In this document: piece by piece, positions 1 to 8,901 of the stretch | Position numbering within the stretch: position 1 is the stretch's first letter | Layout of the letters: each line of letters begins with the position of its first letter | Assembly: GCA_947494205.1 (NCBI GenBank) | Contig: CANLUH010000004.1 | Location: forward strand, 216,773-280,772 | Direction of reading: 5' to 3' | DNA: 64,000 nucleotides | DNA from: an uncultured Flavobacteriaceae bacterium | GTDB taxonomy: Bacteria > Bacteroidota > Bacteroidia > Flavobacteriales > Flavobacteriaceae | Program-made: the position numbers and the translations under genes | Notes under the pieces: model-generated | What the model saw: only the letters and a program-made list of their open reading frames with translations | Databases searched by the model: none | Told to the model about the DNA's origin: nothing

Positions 1-265
1 TACCATCTTCTTTTACATAGTTTTCCCAATGGCTTTCCCAACGTTTAAAAGGTTTATAGCCACTTCCTCTTACTGTTTGGTCATGTATTTCCCAATATGT
101 ATTAAATGCTTCTACGGTTTCCTTAAAAGTAATAGGTTTATTTAGTGCTTTTCTTTCGTTAGTCTTTAAGCTTTTCATCCATGGTGCTTCTTCAGTAAAT
201 TGTGCCTTAACAAAGGTTGAAGAAAATGTAATAAAAAATAGAATAAGTAGGTTTTTTTTTATCAT
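1..265 (-). CDS. Partial secreted protein, N-terminal 88 residues (probable T9SS substrate)
   Basis: Only the first 88 codons are inside the window; the gene continues past the left edge. It begins with a clear signal peptide (MIKKNLLILFFITFSSTFVKA, cut before Q) followed by a mature start containing EAPWMKSL and the Trp/Tyr-rich stretch GSGYKPFKRWESHWENYV. In my recollection this PWM...GSGYKPFKRWE pattern opens large secreted Bacteroidota proteins that carry a type IX sorting domain at their far C-terminus, but that end is not visible here. The start is the ATG at 265, the only one that gives the signal peptide. The gene lies downstream of the asd terminator, so it is probably transcribed separately. 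Secretion is fairly sure; the function of the mature protein is unknown. Confidence 0.7.
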   Translation of the reverse strand, partial: MIKKNLLILFFITFSSTFVKAQFTEEAPWMKSLKTNERKALNKPITFKETVEAFNTYWEIHDQTVRGSGYKPFKRWESHWENYVKEDG

Positions 266-341
266 GAAAGTTTATTTAGGGGTTTAATAAATATATACAT
301 TTCAATAACAATTCAGGTGCAAATTTTCCTACCCTTTGTTT

Positions 342-380
342 TTAAAAAAAACCGAACAATTAAGATATTGTTCGGTTTAT
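342..380 (-). terminator. Rho-independent terminator after asd
   Basis: Read on the minus strand, AAACCGAACAAT (from 378) pairs perfectly with ATTGTTCGGTTT around a 6-nt loop and is followed by eight T residues (A344-A351 on the plus strand). The 12-bp stem plus T tract is a textbook intrinsic terminator directly downstream of asd. Confidence 0.85.
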
Positions 381-418
381 TTAATCCTTGCTAACTAGTT
401 TTTAGTAATAGAATAACA

Positions 419-1408
419 CTATACTAATTTATTTTCTACTAGATATTCTGCAATTTGTACTGTATTTGTTGCTGCTCCCTTACGTAAATTATCGCTTACA
501 ATCCAAAGATTAAGTGTATTGGGTTGCGATCCATCTCTTCGAATACGCCCTACAAACACATCGTCTTTACCATTTGCATAAATTGGCATCGGGTAAGTAT
601 TTACATCTATATTATCTTGTACTACAACACCTTCTGTTTGGTTTAGCAACTGACGTACTTCGTTTAAATCGAAATCATTTTCGAACTCAACATTTACAGC
701 TTCACTATGTCCTCCTGAAGTTGGAATACGCACTGCTGTTGCTGTTACTGCAATGGTTTTATCGTCTAGTATTTTTTGTGTTTCTCTAACTAGCTTCATT
801 TCTTCTTTGGTATAACCATTTTCTTCGAATACATCGCAATGTGGTATTGCATTTTTATGTATTGGATATGGGTATGCCATTTCTCCTTTTACTCCTGCTA
901 ATTCGTTTTCTAACTGCTGCATTGCTTTTACTCCTGTTCCAGAAATAGATTGGTAGGTTGAAACTACAATACGTTTTGCTTTATATTTTTTATGTAATGG
1001 TGCTAATGCCATTACCATTTGTATAGTAGAACAATTAGGATTTGCTATAATTTTATCGTCTTTAGATAATGCATTTGCATTAATTTCTGGTACTACTAGC
1101 TTTTTATCATGGTCCATACGCCATGCCGAAGAGTTATCTATTACTGTTGTACCTACTTCTGCAAATTTAGGAGCCCACTCTAAAGAGGTGTTCCCTCCTG
1201 CAGAAAACAAAGCAACATCTGGACGCATATTAATAGCATCTTGCATACTTACTACAGTATACTCTTTATTTTTAAATGCTATTTGTTTACCTACAGAACG
1301 CTGTGAAGCTACTGGAATAAATTCTGTTATTGGAAAATTACGTTCTTCTAGAACGGTACGCATCACTTCGCCAACCATGCCTGTGACACCAACTACTGCT
1401 ACTTTCAT
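419..1408 (-). CDS. asd: Aspartate-semialdehyde dehydrogenase
   Basis: Catalyses NADPH-dependent reduction of aspartyl phosphate to aspartate semialdehyde, the branch point to lysine/diaminopimelate, threonine and methionine; cytoplasmic. The 329-aa protein has the N-terminal dinucleotide-binding motif GVTGMVG (residues 7-13), the catalytic cysteine in NPNCSTIQ (Cys126), a SISGTG stretch near 155, and the conserved SGGHSEAV histidine (His234). Length and motif spacing match the family. The ATG at 1408 places the Rossmann strand MKVAVVG at the extreme N-terminus, as usual. It appears monocistronic: a strong terminator follows it and the flanking gene mscL has its own terminator. Confidence 0.96.
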   Translation of the reverse strand: MKVAVVGVTGMVGEVMRTVLEERNFPITEFIPVASQRSVGKQIAFKNKEYTVVSMQDAINMRPDVALFSAGGNTSLEWAPKFAEVGTTVIDNSSAWRMDHDKKLVVPEINANALSKDDKIIANPNCSTIQMVMALAPLHKKYKAKRIVVSTYQSISGTGVKAMQQLENELAGVKGEMAYPYPIHKNAIPHCDVFEENGYTKEEMKLVRETQKILDDKTIAVTATAVRIPTSGGHSEAVNVEFENDFDLNEVRQLLNQTEGVVVQDNIDVNTYPMPIYANGKDDVFVGRIRRDGSQPNTLNLWIVSDNLRKGAATNTVQIAEYLVENKLV

Positions 1409-1443
1409 TTTTTAATATTTCTGTTTGTTACACACAACAGACA

Positions 1444-1451
1444 CAAAATTA
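1444..1451 (-). promoter_or_regulatory. Candidate -7 element for asd
   Basis: The minus strand reads TAATTTTG, matching the Bacteroidota -7 consensus TAnnTTTG, about 35 bases upstream of the asd start. I see no good -33 TTG at the usual 19-base spacing, so confidence is modest. Confidence 0.35.
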
Positions 1452-1530
1452 TAGTATTTAAGTGTCTTTATATTATAAAAGTTTTTATTTTTTTATTGAA
1501 TGAAGGGATTTAATATGAAAAAGTACGCAC

Positions 1531-1569
1531 AAAAAAAATCGATTCTGAAATACAGAATCGATTTTTTAT
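1531..1569 (-). terminator. Terminator after mscL
   Basis: AATCGATTCTG and CAGAATCGATT form a perfect stem around a 5-nt loop (1548-1552). Because A tracts lie on the left and T tracts on the right, it can act on both strands; here it follows mscL on the minus strand. Confidence 0.8.
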
Positions 1570-1587
1570 AATTATTTATAGTTTAGA

Positions 1588-1989
1588 TTACTTTTTTAAA
1601 GCATCTCTAATTTCCATTAATAAATCGTTATCTGAAGGTCCAGATGGTGCAGCAGGTGCTTCTGGTTTTTTCATTTTATTTACTCCTTTAACAACCATAA
1701 ACATTACAAATGCAACAATGATAAAGTCCATAACATTGGTTAAGAACTCTCCCCATAGTACAGCTATTTCTCCTTCTAAAACTCCCTCAGCATTTTTAAC
1801 GCCTTCTTTAACAATAGTTTTCATGTCTTTAAGGTCTGTATTGAAAATTAATCCAATTAAAGGAGAAACTATTCCTCCAGTAAATGAAGCTACAACCTTA
1901 TTGAAAGCAGCTCCCATTACGAAACCTACAGCAATATCTACTAGATTGCCTTTCATTGCAAAGTCTTTAAACTCTTTTAGCATGCCCAT
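1588..1989 (-). CDS. mscL: Large-conductance mechanosensitive channel MscL
   Basis: Inner-membrane homopentameric pore that opens under membrane tension and releases solutes on hypo-osmotic shock. The 133-aa protein starts with the family amphipathic helix (MLKEFKDFAMKGNLVD) followed by TM1 (IAVGFVMGAAFNKVVASF) carrying the small-residue gate pattern. A periplasmic loop with charged and polar residues (about 50-75) leads to TM2 (about 80-102), and the C-terminal cytoplasmic helix ends in acidic and lysine residues. Length is normal. It stands alone between alr and asd and has its own terminator. Confidence 0.95.
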   Translation of the reverse strand: MGMLKEFKDFAMKGNLVDIAVGFVMGAAFNKVVASFTGGIVSPLIGLIFNTDLKDMKTIVKEGVKNAEGVLEGEIAVLWGEFLTNVMDFIIVAFVMFMVVKGVNKMKKPEAPAAPSGPSDNDLLMEIRDALKK

Positions 1990-2087
1990 AATTTTAATTT
2001 TTTTTAAGTTAGTTAATTTATAAAATCCTTCTAATTTAGTTAAAATTTTAACACTTTCTAAAGTTTAAAGGAAGAATAAACATTTAA

Positions 2088-3194
2088 TTATCGATTAAGT
2101 GTTCTTTTTACACGTTGAGATACCGCAGTTAATAACTCGTAAGAGATAGAGTTTACCTTTTCTGCTAATACTTCGGCTGTATTGTTAGCATCAAAAATAA
2201 TAACTTCATCTCCTTCTTCGCAGTCTATGCTTGTAACATCTACCATAATCATATCCATACAGACATTTCCTAGAATAGATGCTCTTTTATTATTTATAAT
2301 TACAAAACCTTTTCCGTTTCCTAGATGCCTACTTATACCGTCTGCATGCCCAATCGGTAATGTTGCTGTTTTTGTAGTTTCAGTCGCTTTAAAAGCACGA
2401 TTATAACCTAGACTCTCCCCGGGTTTTAAGGTATGTATTTGTGAAATTATGGTTTTAAGTCTTGCTATTGGTTTTAAATGTTGGTTTACTTCTGGATCAT
2501 TTCCAAAGCCATATAAACCAATCCCACTTCTTACCATATCTAAATGTGCTTCTGGATAATTAATTATACCCGAAGTATTACATTGGTGTAACATAGGTTT
2601 ATATCCCAATGCACTAATAATATTATCGGCTATAGTTTTAAAACTAGCTATTTGTTGTGTAGTAAAATTAGTTTCATTTTTATCTTCGCTTGCTGCCAAG
2701 TGAGAAAACAACGATTTTACTTTAATAGATGTTACACTGTTTAATTTTGAAATTACAGTCTTAACGTCTTGTCCTGTAAAACCTAATCGATTAAGTCCTG
2801 TATTAAACTTTATATGGACAGGATAATCGTTTTGGTTATGCTTGTTAGCCGTTTCAATAAAAGCATCTAAAATGCGATGAGAGTACAAACTAGGTTCTAA
2901 ACAGTGTTCAATTATTTTATCGAAATTAAGAACTTGCGGATGCAATACTAAAATAGGACTTGTTATTCCTGCATTACGTAATGCAACGCCTTCATCTACA
3001 TAAGCAACTGCAAAGTAGTCTACTTGTAATGTTTCTAAATATTTAGCAATTTCTACGGCATCGCTACCGTAGGCAAATGCTTTAACTACTGCTAAGCATT
3101 TGGTAGTACTTTTAAGCTTAGATTTAATAAACTCAAAATTATGTTTAAGCGCTTTTAAATCTATTTCTAGAATTGTTTCTTGCGCTTTAGGCAT
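2088..3194 (-). CDS. alr: Alanine racemase
   Basis: PLP enzyme interconverting L- and D-alanine for peptidoglycan synthesis; cytoplasmic. The 368-aa protein has the PLP lysine in VVKAFAYG (Lys38; the usual text is VKANAYG), the second catalytic base in ESLGYNRAF (Tyr264), and the C-terminal [15 protein letters not shown] signature of the beta domain. The ATG at 3194 lies inside the 3' end of tdk (8-base overlap), indicating translational coupling. In some Bacteroidota Alr is fused to MurF; here it stands free, of normal length. Confidence 0.95.
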   Translation of the reverse strand: MPKAQETILEIDLKALKHNFEFIKSKLKSTTKCLAVVKAFAYGSDAVEIAKYLETLQVDYFAVAYVDEGVALRNAGITSPILVLHPQVLNFDKIIEHCLEPSLYSHRILDAFIETANKHNQNDYPVHIKFNTGLNRLGFTGQDVKTVISKLNSVTSIKVKSLFSHLAASEDKNETNFTTQQIASFKTIADNIISALGYKPMLHQCNTSGIINYPEAHLDMVRSGIGLYGFGNDPEVNQHLKPIARLKTIISQIHTLKPGESLGYNRAFKATETTKTATLPIGHADGISRHLGNGKGFVIINNKRASILGNVCMDMIMVDVTSIDCEEGDEVIIFDANNTAEVLAEKVNSISYELLTAVSQRVKRTLNR

Positions 3195-3834
3195 CTGTAT
3201 CCTTAGTTTTTTTTGTTAGATCTTCTACATCGTTCACTTTCATATCTTTTAACTTTTCGCGAAGTGTTGCCTTATAATATGCTGCTCTACTTAAAGGTTC
3301 GTATTCTTCGGTTTCACCCAGTAATACTAAATCTTCACTTTTAGTTTTTCTATAACTAAATTGTGCCAAATTTCCTGTTCTTGTACATACCGCATGTACT
3401 TTAGTAACATATTCTGCCGTTGCCATTAAATATGGCATAGGACCAAACGGGTTTCCTTTAAAATCCATATCTAATCCTGCAACAATAACACGTACGCCTT
3501 TATTTGCTAAATCGTTACACACACGTACAATTTCGTCATCGAAAAACTGAGCTTCGTCTATACCAACTACATCGCAGCCATCTGCTAAAATAGGAATATT
3601 AGCAGCCGCCGGCACTGGTGTAGATCGTATCTCGTTAGCATCGTGAGACACCACCATTTCGTCGTCGTAACGCACATCTATTGCTGGTTTAAAAATCTCT
3701 ACTTTTTGCTTTGCAAACTGCGCACGCTTTAGTCTACGAATTAATTCTTCGGTTTTTCCAGAGAACATTGAGCCGCAAATAACTTCGATCCAACCAAATT
3801 GTTCTTTTTGATTTACTGTATTTTCAAGAAACAT
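3187..3834 (-). CDS. tdk: Thymidine kinase
   Basis: Type II thymidine kinase that phosphorylates deoxythymidine in the salvage pathway. The 215-aa protein has the P-loop GSMFSGKT (residues 21-28), the DEAQFF Walker B/catalytic segment (93-98), the GLDMDF motif and the substrate-binding lasso region near the C-terminus. Oddity: the structural zinc site of classical TK1 enzymes (two Cys-containing pairs) is degraded. The first pair reads VCTRTG with one cysteine and the second is replaced by AAYYKAT. Enzymes without this zinc site may use other packing. It forms an overlapping pair with alr downstream. Confidence 0.93.
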   Translation of the reverse strand: MFLENTVNQKEQFGWIEVICGSMFSGKTEELIRRLKRAQFAKQKVEIFKPAIDVRYDDEMVVSHDANEIRSTPVPAAANIPILADGCDVVGIDEAQFFDDEIVRVCNDLANKGVRVIVAGLDMDFKGNPFGPMPYLMATAEYVTKVHAVCTRTGNLAQFSYRKTKSEDLVLLGETEEYEPLSRAAYYKATLREKLKDMKVNDVEDLTKKTKDTDA

Positions 3835-3888
3835 TTTGTAATTTTAGCACTATAATGAAATACCAATATAGGGTTTATAAAGGTGGTT

Positions 3889-3896
3889 CAAATTTA
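3889..3896 (-). promoter_or_regulatory. Candidate -7 element for tdk-alr
   Basis: The minus strand reads TAAATTTG, a perfect match to TAnnTTTG, in the divergent gap about 55 bases upstream of tdk. No convincing -33 TTG is seen. Confidence 0.35.
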
Positions 3897-3951
3897 TTAA
3901 AAATCAAAAGGCTAAATTGCATTAAATTTAAAAATTATAAAATTTTAATTT

Positions 3952-4689
3952 ATGAAGAAGAAGTTAGAATCAGAATTAATGAGTATTGCACACAAGATTC
4001 TAAAGTTACGTGGTAAAGAAGATGTAAATAAAATGCATGCTGAAGTGGCTGCTTTATACGAAAAACTTACCGTTTTAAAGTTTGCACAGGAAAACTTTGA
4101 AGACAACTTACCTACTATTGGTAACGATTCTTCTTTCTTCGGAATGTTAGATACTGCTTTTAATAATAAGGTAAGTGACAATATTGAAGTAGAAAATAAG
4201 GTTTACATTAATGTGGATGATAATGAAAACGATGAGATTTCTGAACCTGTAATGGAGAAAATAAAAGACATTGTCGCGCAAATGCCTGAAGAGACTAGTA
4301 AAGTTGACGAATTATTTGAAGCTGTTGCACCTAAGGTTGAATATCATAAAAACGATTTTGAAGATATTACAGCAGATTTTAAAGAAACACCTGTTTTTGA
4401 AAAACTCTCTGATGTAAAAAAGGCTGAAGACGAAAAAAAATCACTTAACGATAGACTTAAATCTGGTTTATCTATTGGTTTGAATGATAAACTTGCATTT
4501 ATAAAACATTTATTTGAAGGTAAAAGTGAAGATTATGACCGCGTATTATCTCAACTAAATACCTCTAGTTCTTACGATGAAGCATCTAATTTAATAAACA
4601 CTATTATTAAACCAGACTACAACAACTGGGAAGGCAAAGAAGATTACGAAGAGCGCTTTATGCAAATTTTAGAGGCTAAGTTTAATTAA
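3952..4689 (+). CDS. Conserved hypothetical protein, acidic, helical
   Basis: I do not recognise a characterised family. The 245-aa protein has a Lys-rich helical N-terminus (residues 1-50, possible coiled coil), an acidic low-complexity middle (about 75-150, rich in Glu, Asp and Val) and a C-terminal domain (about 165-245) containing LNDKLAFIKHLFEGKSEDYDR and NWEGKEDYEERFM. The C-terminal part looks like the conserved folded region. No signal peptide or membrane segment is visible, so it is probably cytoplasmic. It is transcribed divergently from tdk and converges on the DUF11 gene downstream. The ATG start follows an AT-rich leader. Confidence 0.8.
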   Translation: MKKKLESELMSIAHKILKLRGKEDVNKMHAEVAALYEKLTVLKFAQENFEDNLPTIGNDSSFFGMLDTAFNNKVSDNIEVENKVYINVDDNENDEISEPVMEKIKDIVAQMPEETSKVDELFEAVAPKVEYHKNDFEDITADFKETPVFEKLSDVKKAEDEKKSLNDRLKSGLSIGLNDKLAFIKHLFEGKSEDYDRVLSQLNTSSSYDEASNLINTIIKPDYNNWEGKEDYEERFMQILEAKFN

Positions 4690-4716
4690 AAACACCTCTT
4701 TTTTATAAAGAACACT

Positions 4717-7700
4717 TTAACGATTTAAATAGATCCAACTTACAAAAGGTTTCTGTATAGTATCTATAGTTAGTACATAGTAGTAAGTTCCTGTTGGTAA
4801 CACGCTTGATGTTCTTGGCACTCCTTGATTTGGTATACCATCCCAATTATTTTTATAATTGTTGGTTTCGTAAACTAAATTACCATATCTGCTATAAATT
4901 TTAATGTTGTTTATTGGATAGTCTTCAATACATGGTACTACTAAAACATCGTTTATACCGTCTCCATTAGGTGAAAAACCATCTGGAATTTGTAGACAAT
5001 TATTCACCTCGACCTCTGCCGAGTCTTCATTATTAGTATCATCTCTATCTACTTCGTTTACACTTTCTAAACTAGCTGTATTTAATAAGTTATTAGCAGA
5101 AACTACCAAAGCTGTAATAGTTAAAGTTTCGGACTGTCCAGCTTCTAACATTTCAATATCCCAAAAATACGATGATACATCATAAGTACCTATACTTGTA
5201 ACTGCATCAATATAGTTATAGCCTTCGGGTAAACTTTCAAAAATCATAATATCTGTACCTGTAGTTGTTCCTAAATTAGTTGCAGTAATAGTAAAAACAA
5301 CCTCATCGCCAATAGCAGCTTCTATTGGTGTTACTGTTTTTAAAACTTCAATATCAACATCCGAAGTATCTAATAAAATAGCTAATGTTGCACTGGCTTG
5401 AGACGTGTCTAAATTATTTATATCTGTAAAATTGGTGCTATTGTTTACATAATTCCCTACAATATTAGAGGTTACAGGAACCGCAAACGTACAACTTGCA
5501 ACACCTTCTGGAAACGTTAAATTAGAAACACTTACTGCAATTGCTCCTGCTTGTCCTACAAACGTGGCTGTGCAACCGTTATCTTGCACCCACATAACTT
5601 CTCCTGCCAATTCCAGTCCTAGAGGTAAATTATCTGTAAAGTTAATATCTGCTTGTGTTGGGTTTCCGGGTAAATTATTTACTGTAAATTCTAAAATACT
5701 AATCTCATCTTGTATAATTTCTGCGGGCGTGAAACTCTTAGTAATTGTAGGCGCAATAACTTGTACACTACTTATAGAGATATTAGTTTCTGGAGTTTGC
5801 TCCTCATTATCCTCTGGATTAGGAAACGCTTCTGCCATATTAGTAAATGCACCTCCAAAACTTGGTGCAACAACAGGAATTATTATTTGCATCGTCGTAT
5901 TACCATCCATATTAGGAATTACTCCCGTTACGGTATTCCCGTTTACAGTAAACGTAGGACAAGTTGCATTACCAGAAATTACAGTACACGTTGGAGGTCC
6001 TGTGATTGTAAACTGAGCACCTATAATATCTTCAAAATCAATATTAATAGCACTAGAACTTGTATTACTATTTGTAATATCTATTACCCAATTAAAATTC
6101 TGATTAACGGATACTTGTGTTATTTCTGGGTACGTCTGTACTAACAAATCTACACAAGCACCAAAAAAGGTTGTAGACAGCGCTATATTGTTCCCTTCAT
6201 CTGCCTCAGGAACATTCGATAAACTCACTACTCTTACACCATTAGTGGCAGATATATCGTCTTCAGAGCATTCTGGTTCCCAATTTACAACGACATGGAA
6301 TGTTACAGAACTTTGTGCTGGTAAAGTCCAATTATCGTCTTCTACTATTTCCCAAAAAATGTCTTCTACACCATCCTCTGGCACACCATCCATTGGCATA
6401 CCAATATTTATGTTATTAATAGTTTGGCACATGGCTGTACCTGTTGTGTCAACACAATCTACAGAGACTAAGGTTCCCTGTATCATTTCAATAGAATTCT
6501 GTGGTATATAATCTTGAAGTGTTATATCTACATCTGCTGCCCCAGAATTACTAACAACAATTTCGTAGGTTATTTCCCCCCAATCTGTGGTATTATCGGG
6601 GTCAATTCCTTCAGGTAAAGCAGGCCCTATCTGTGTTTTTGTAATTGATATATCTGTAATATCATCAGGATTGCATACAGGAAAAGGTGGCAAAATAACG
6701 GTGTCGTTATCTGTGTTATTAGAAAAATCGATATCTGTTAAATTAGGTGATAAAATATTTGTACCGCTTCTTACAAAAAGAATAGAATTCTCTCCTTCAT
6801 CTATTTGACAAGATTCTGGCTCTAAGAAAATAACAACTGTAACAACTTCTATTGTTGTATTAGCAGGCATTGTAAAATTATCGGTTCCCCAAAACTGACC
6901 ACTTTCTGTTATAGTAAAATCATTACAATCCACATTTCCAGTAGTCCCCGTACAATTTACAGAGATAATATCCCACATGGTAGATGCTGTTAAATTTTGA
7001 AGGAAAAAGCGAATATTAGCATTCTCTGGCCCATTATTACAAACTGTTGTAACAAAAGTAACTTCTTCGTTCCAGTTCACTGGTTGACCGGGAATAGGAT
7101 CTGTTTGTATCGTTTCTATACATATATCTGTAAATGGACATAATTCACCTTCTAACAAAGGGGTTAATACTATATTAGACTCTGCAGTTAAATCAGTTCC
7201 AAACGCTAACTCTATAAAACTGTTTACTTCTAATTGTCCAATCTCTAGTCCACATAATGGTGTTACATATCTATAAACAATTTCAAACGTTAGTGTCCCT
7301 CCCGCACTAAATTCTATAGATTGCGTATTCTCAAACATTTCATGAGTACTCGATATGGTTTCTGTATTAGTAGGAATGTTTCCTAATACAGGGCAGTCTG
7401 TACCATTAGTTCCTCCAAGACAAGTTAAAGATTCAAATTCTACAATTGGTCTTCCATTAAGGATACTAGATTCTAATTCTAGAAACCCACTAAACGCGTT
7501 TAAAGGAAACGCAATACTACTATTGTTTGTAATGGTAAAATTATAGGTTACTGTATCTCCCCAATTCGAAATCCCTGTTCCTGCTGTTGGAGATACTTGA
7601 GAATGTACTACCGAAAAATCTAAAGGGACATCTATAACATCTATAGAAATTATAGACGTGTTATTAGAAGGATTAAGATCTGTTGTACCATCTGGCGGAG

Positions 7701-8106
7701 ATACTGTTACAGTAGTTGCAATACCTCCTGGGGTTATGGTTGCATTTACCAATATACGTACTTCTACACTAGAGTTAGAAGGCATATTAGCAACACTACC
7801 CGTTAGTGTATTACCTGTAAAATTTAAGTTAGTCGCATCGTCTGCACCTCCAATTGGATTTTGACTCGTTGCACTATCATAAAATATATTTGGACTTAAT
7901 GTTTGGGAGAATGTAACATCATTTACTGCATTACCAGAATTTATAATAGTAATAACATATTGAAACTCCCCATAAATATTAACCTGAGAAATAGGCGCTC
8001 CTGCTAATGTTTCTGCGACAACAGTTGCTGCAAGGTCGGTAGTTTGCGCTATACTATTAAAAAATGTAAAACAGAATAAAATTAGGGTAATAGCGAGTTT
8101 TTGCAT
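4717..8106 (-). CDS. DUF11-repeat surface protein with type B (CHU_C) T9SS sorting domain
   Basis: A 1129-aa secreted protein. A signal peptide (MQKLAITLILFCFTFFNSIAQ) is followed by about seven Ig-like DUF11-type repeats, recognisable as V-x-W-x-x-x-V-T-x-x-x-x-x-x-N blocks (for example NWGDTVTYNFTITNNS, NWNEEVTFVTTVCNNG, AIGDEVVFTITATNLG). The C-terminus is a gliding-motility-associated/CHU_C domain: PDGFSPNGDGINDVL, then NIKIYSRYGNLVYE and a tail ending KPFVSWIYLNR. In the family, this domain directs export by the type IX secretion system and attachment to the cell surface. A role in adhesion or gliding is possible but not shown. It is convergent with the gene at 3952 and divergent from rsmI. 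Confidence 0.88.
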   Translation of the reverse strand: MQKLAITLILFCFTFFNSIAQTTDLAATVVAETLAGAPISQVNIYGEFQYVITIINSGNAVNDVTFSQTLSPNIFYDSATSQNPIGGADDATNLNFTGNTLTGSVANMPSNSSVEVRILVNATITPGGIATTVTVSPPDGTTDLNPSNNTSIISIDVIDVPLDFSVVHSQVSPTAGTGISNWGDTVTYNFTITNNSSIAFPLNAFSGFLELESSILNGRPIVEFESLTCLGGTNGTDCPVLGNIPTNTETISSTHEMFENTQSIEFSAGGTLTFEIVYRYVTPLCGLEIGQLEVNSFIELAFGTDLTAESNIVLTPLLEGELCPFTDICIETIQTDPIPGQPVNWNEEVTFVTTVCNNGPENANIRFFLQNLTASTMWDIISVNCTGTTGNVDCNDFTITESGQFWGTDNFTMPANTTIEVVTVVIFLEPESCQIDEGENSILFVRSGTNILSPNLTDIDFSNNTDNDTVILPPFPVCNPDDITDISITKTQIGPALPEGIDPDNTTDWGEITYEIVVSNSGAADVDITLQDYIPQNSIEMIQGTLVSVDCVDTTGTAMCQTINNINIGMPMDGVPEDGVEDIFWEIVEDDNWTLPAQSSVTFHVVVNWEPECSEDDISATNGVRVVSLSNVPEADEGNNIALSTTFFGACVDLLVQTYPEITQVSVNQNFNWVIDITNSNTSSSAINIDFEDIIGAQFTITGPPTCTVISGNATCPTFTVNGNTVTGVIPNMDGNTTMQIIIPVVAPSFGGAFTNMAEAFPNPEDNEEQTPETNISISSVQVIAPTITKSFTPAEIIQDEISILEFTVNNLPGNPTQADINFTDNLPLGLELAGEVMWVQDNGCTATFVGQAGAIAVSVSNLTFPEGVASCTFAVPVTSNIVGNYVNNSTNFTDINNLDTSQASATLAILLDTSDVDIEVLKTVTPIEAAIGDEVVFTITATNLGTTTGTDIMIFESLPEGYNYIDAVTSIGTYDVSSYFWDIEMLEAGQSETLTITALVVSANNLLNTASLESVNEVDRDDTNNEDSAEVEVNNCLQIPDGFSPNGDGINDVLVVPCIEDYPINNIKIYSRYGNLVYETNNYKNNWDGIPNQGVPRTSSVLPTGTYYYVLTIDTIQKPFVSWIYLNR

Positions 8107-8172
8107 TGGTTGGTTTTAAATATAAGATGTTTAAAATATAAAAAGGTTGCGTTAAAACCCTTTTAAAAGTTT

Positions 8173-8180
8173 TAAATTTG
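8173..8180 (+). promoter_or_regulatory. Candidate -7 element for rsmI
   Basis: TAAATTTG fits TAnnTTTG and lies 21 bases before the rsmI ATG. A TTG at 8147-8149 is 23 bases upstream, slightly longer than the usual spacing. Confidence 0.45.
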
Positions 8181-8201
8181 AATTTATAATACTGAAAATA
8201 A

Positions 8202-8873
8202 ATGAGCAAACTCTATATTGTACCAACACCTATAGGTAATTTAGAAGACATTACTTTAAGAGCCATTACAGTTTTAAAAAATGCTGATGGTATTTTAGCT
8301 GAAGACACCAGAACTTCTGGAAAATTGTTAAAGCACTTCGATATTACTACACCTATGCAAAGTCACCATATGCACAATGAGCATAAAACGGTCGACAATA
8401 TAGTACAGCGTATTAAAAATGGAGAAACCATAGCACTAATTAGCGATGCTGGAACACCTGCTATTTCTGATCCTGGTTTTTTACTTACAAGAGCTTGTGT
8501 AGAGAACAATATAGAAGTTGATTGTTTACCTGGTGCAACAGCTTTTGTTCCTGCGCTAGTAAATAGTGGTTTACCTAACGATAAATTTGTATTCGAAGGT
8601 TTTTTACCTGTGAAAAAAGGAAGGCAAACCCGCTTGTTATTATTAGCAGAAGAAACTAGAACGATTATTTTTTACGAATCGCCTCATAAACTTGTAAAAA
8701 CTTTAGGACATTTCTGTGAGTATTTTGGAGAAGACAGACCCGTTTCGGTTTCTAGAGAACTTACTAAACTATATGAAGAAACCGTAAGAGGAACTGCTAA
8801 AGAGGTTCTTGAACATTATACCAATAAACCACCAAAAGGCGAAATTGTAGTTGTTGTGGGAGGGAAAAAATAG
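8202..8873 (+). CDS. rsmI: 16S rRNA (cytidine(1402)-2'-O)-methyltransferase
   Basis: SAM-dependent methylation of C1402 in the ribosomal P site. The 223-aa protein shows the tetrapyrrole-methylase fold: MSKLYIVPTPIGNLEDIT at the N-terminus, AEDTRTSGKLLKH, the SAM loop ALISDAGTPAISDPG (about 85-99), LPGATAFVPALVNSG and EGFLPVKKGRQ. These are the hallmark segments of RsmI. It is slightly shorter than E. coli RsmI because it lacks the C-terminal extension, which is normal in Bacteroidota. The M28 lipoprotein gene starts 28 bases downstream, so the two may be cotranscribed. Confidence 0.96.
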   Translation: MSKLYIVPTPIGNLEDITLRAITVLKNADGILAEDTRTSGKLLKHFDITTPMQSHHMHNEHKTVDNIVQRIKNGETIALISDAGTPAISDPGFLLTRACVENNIEVDCLPGATAFVPALVNSGLPNDKFVFEGFLPVKKGRQTRLLLLAEETRTIIFYESPHKLVKTLGHFCEYFGEDRPVSVSRELTKLYEETVRGTAKEVLEHYTNKPPKGEIVVVVGGKK

Positions 8874-8901
8874 AGTTAAAATCATCAATCAAAAAAAAAT
8901 C

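Noticed and set aside
8851..8901. Upstream start for the M28 peptidase
   Set aside because: It would overlap the end of rsmI and bury the lipoprotein signal that begins at 8902.
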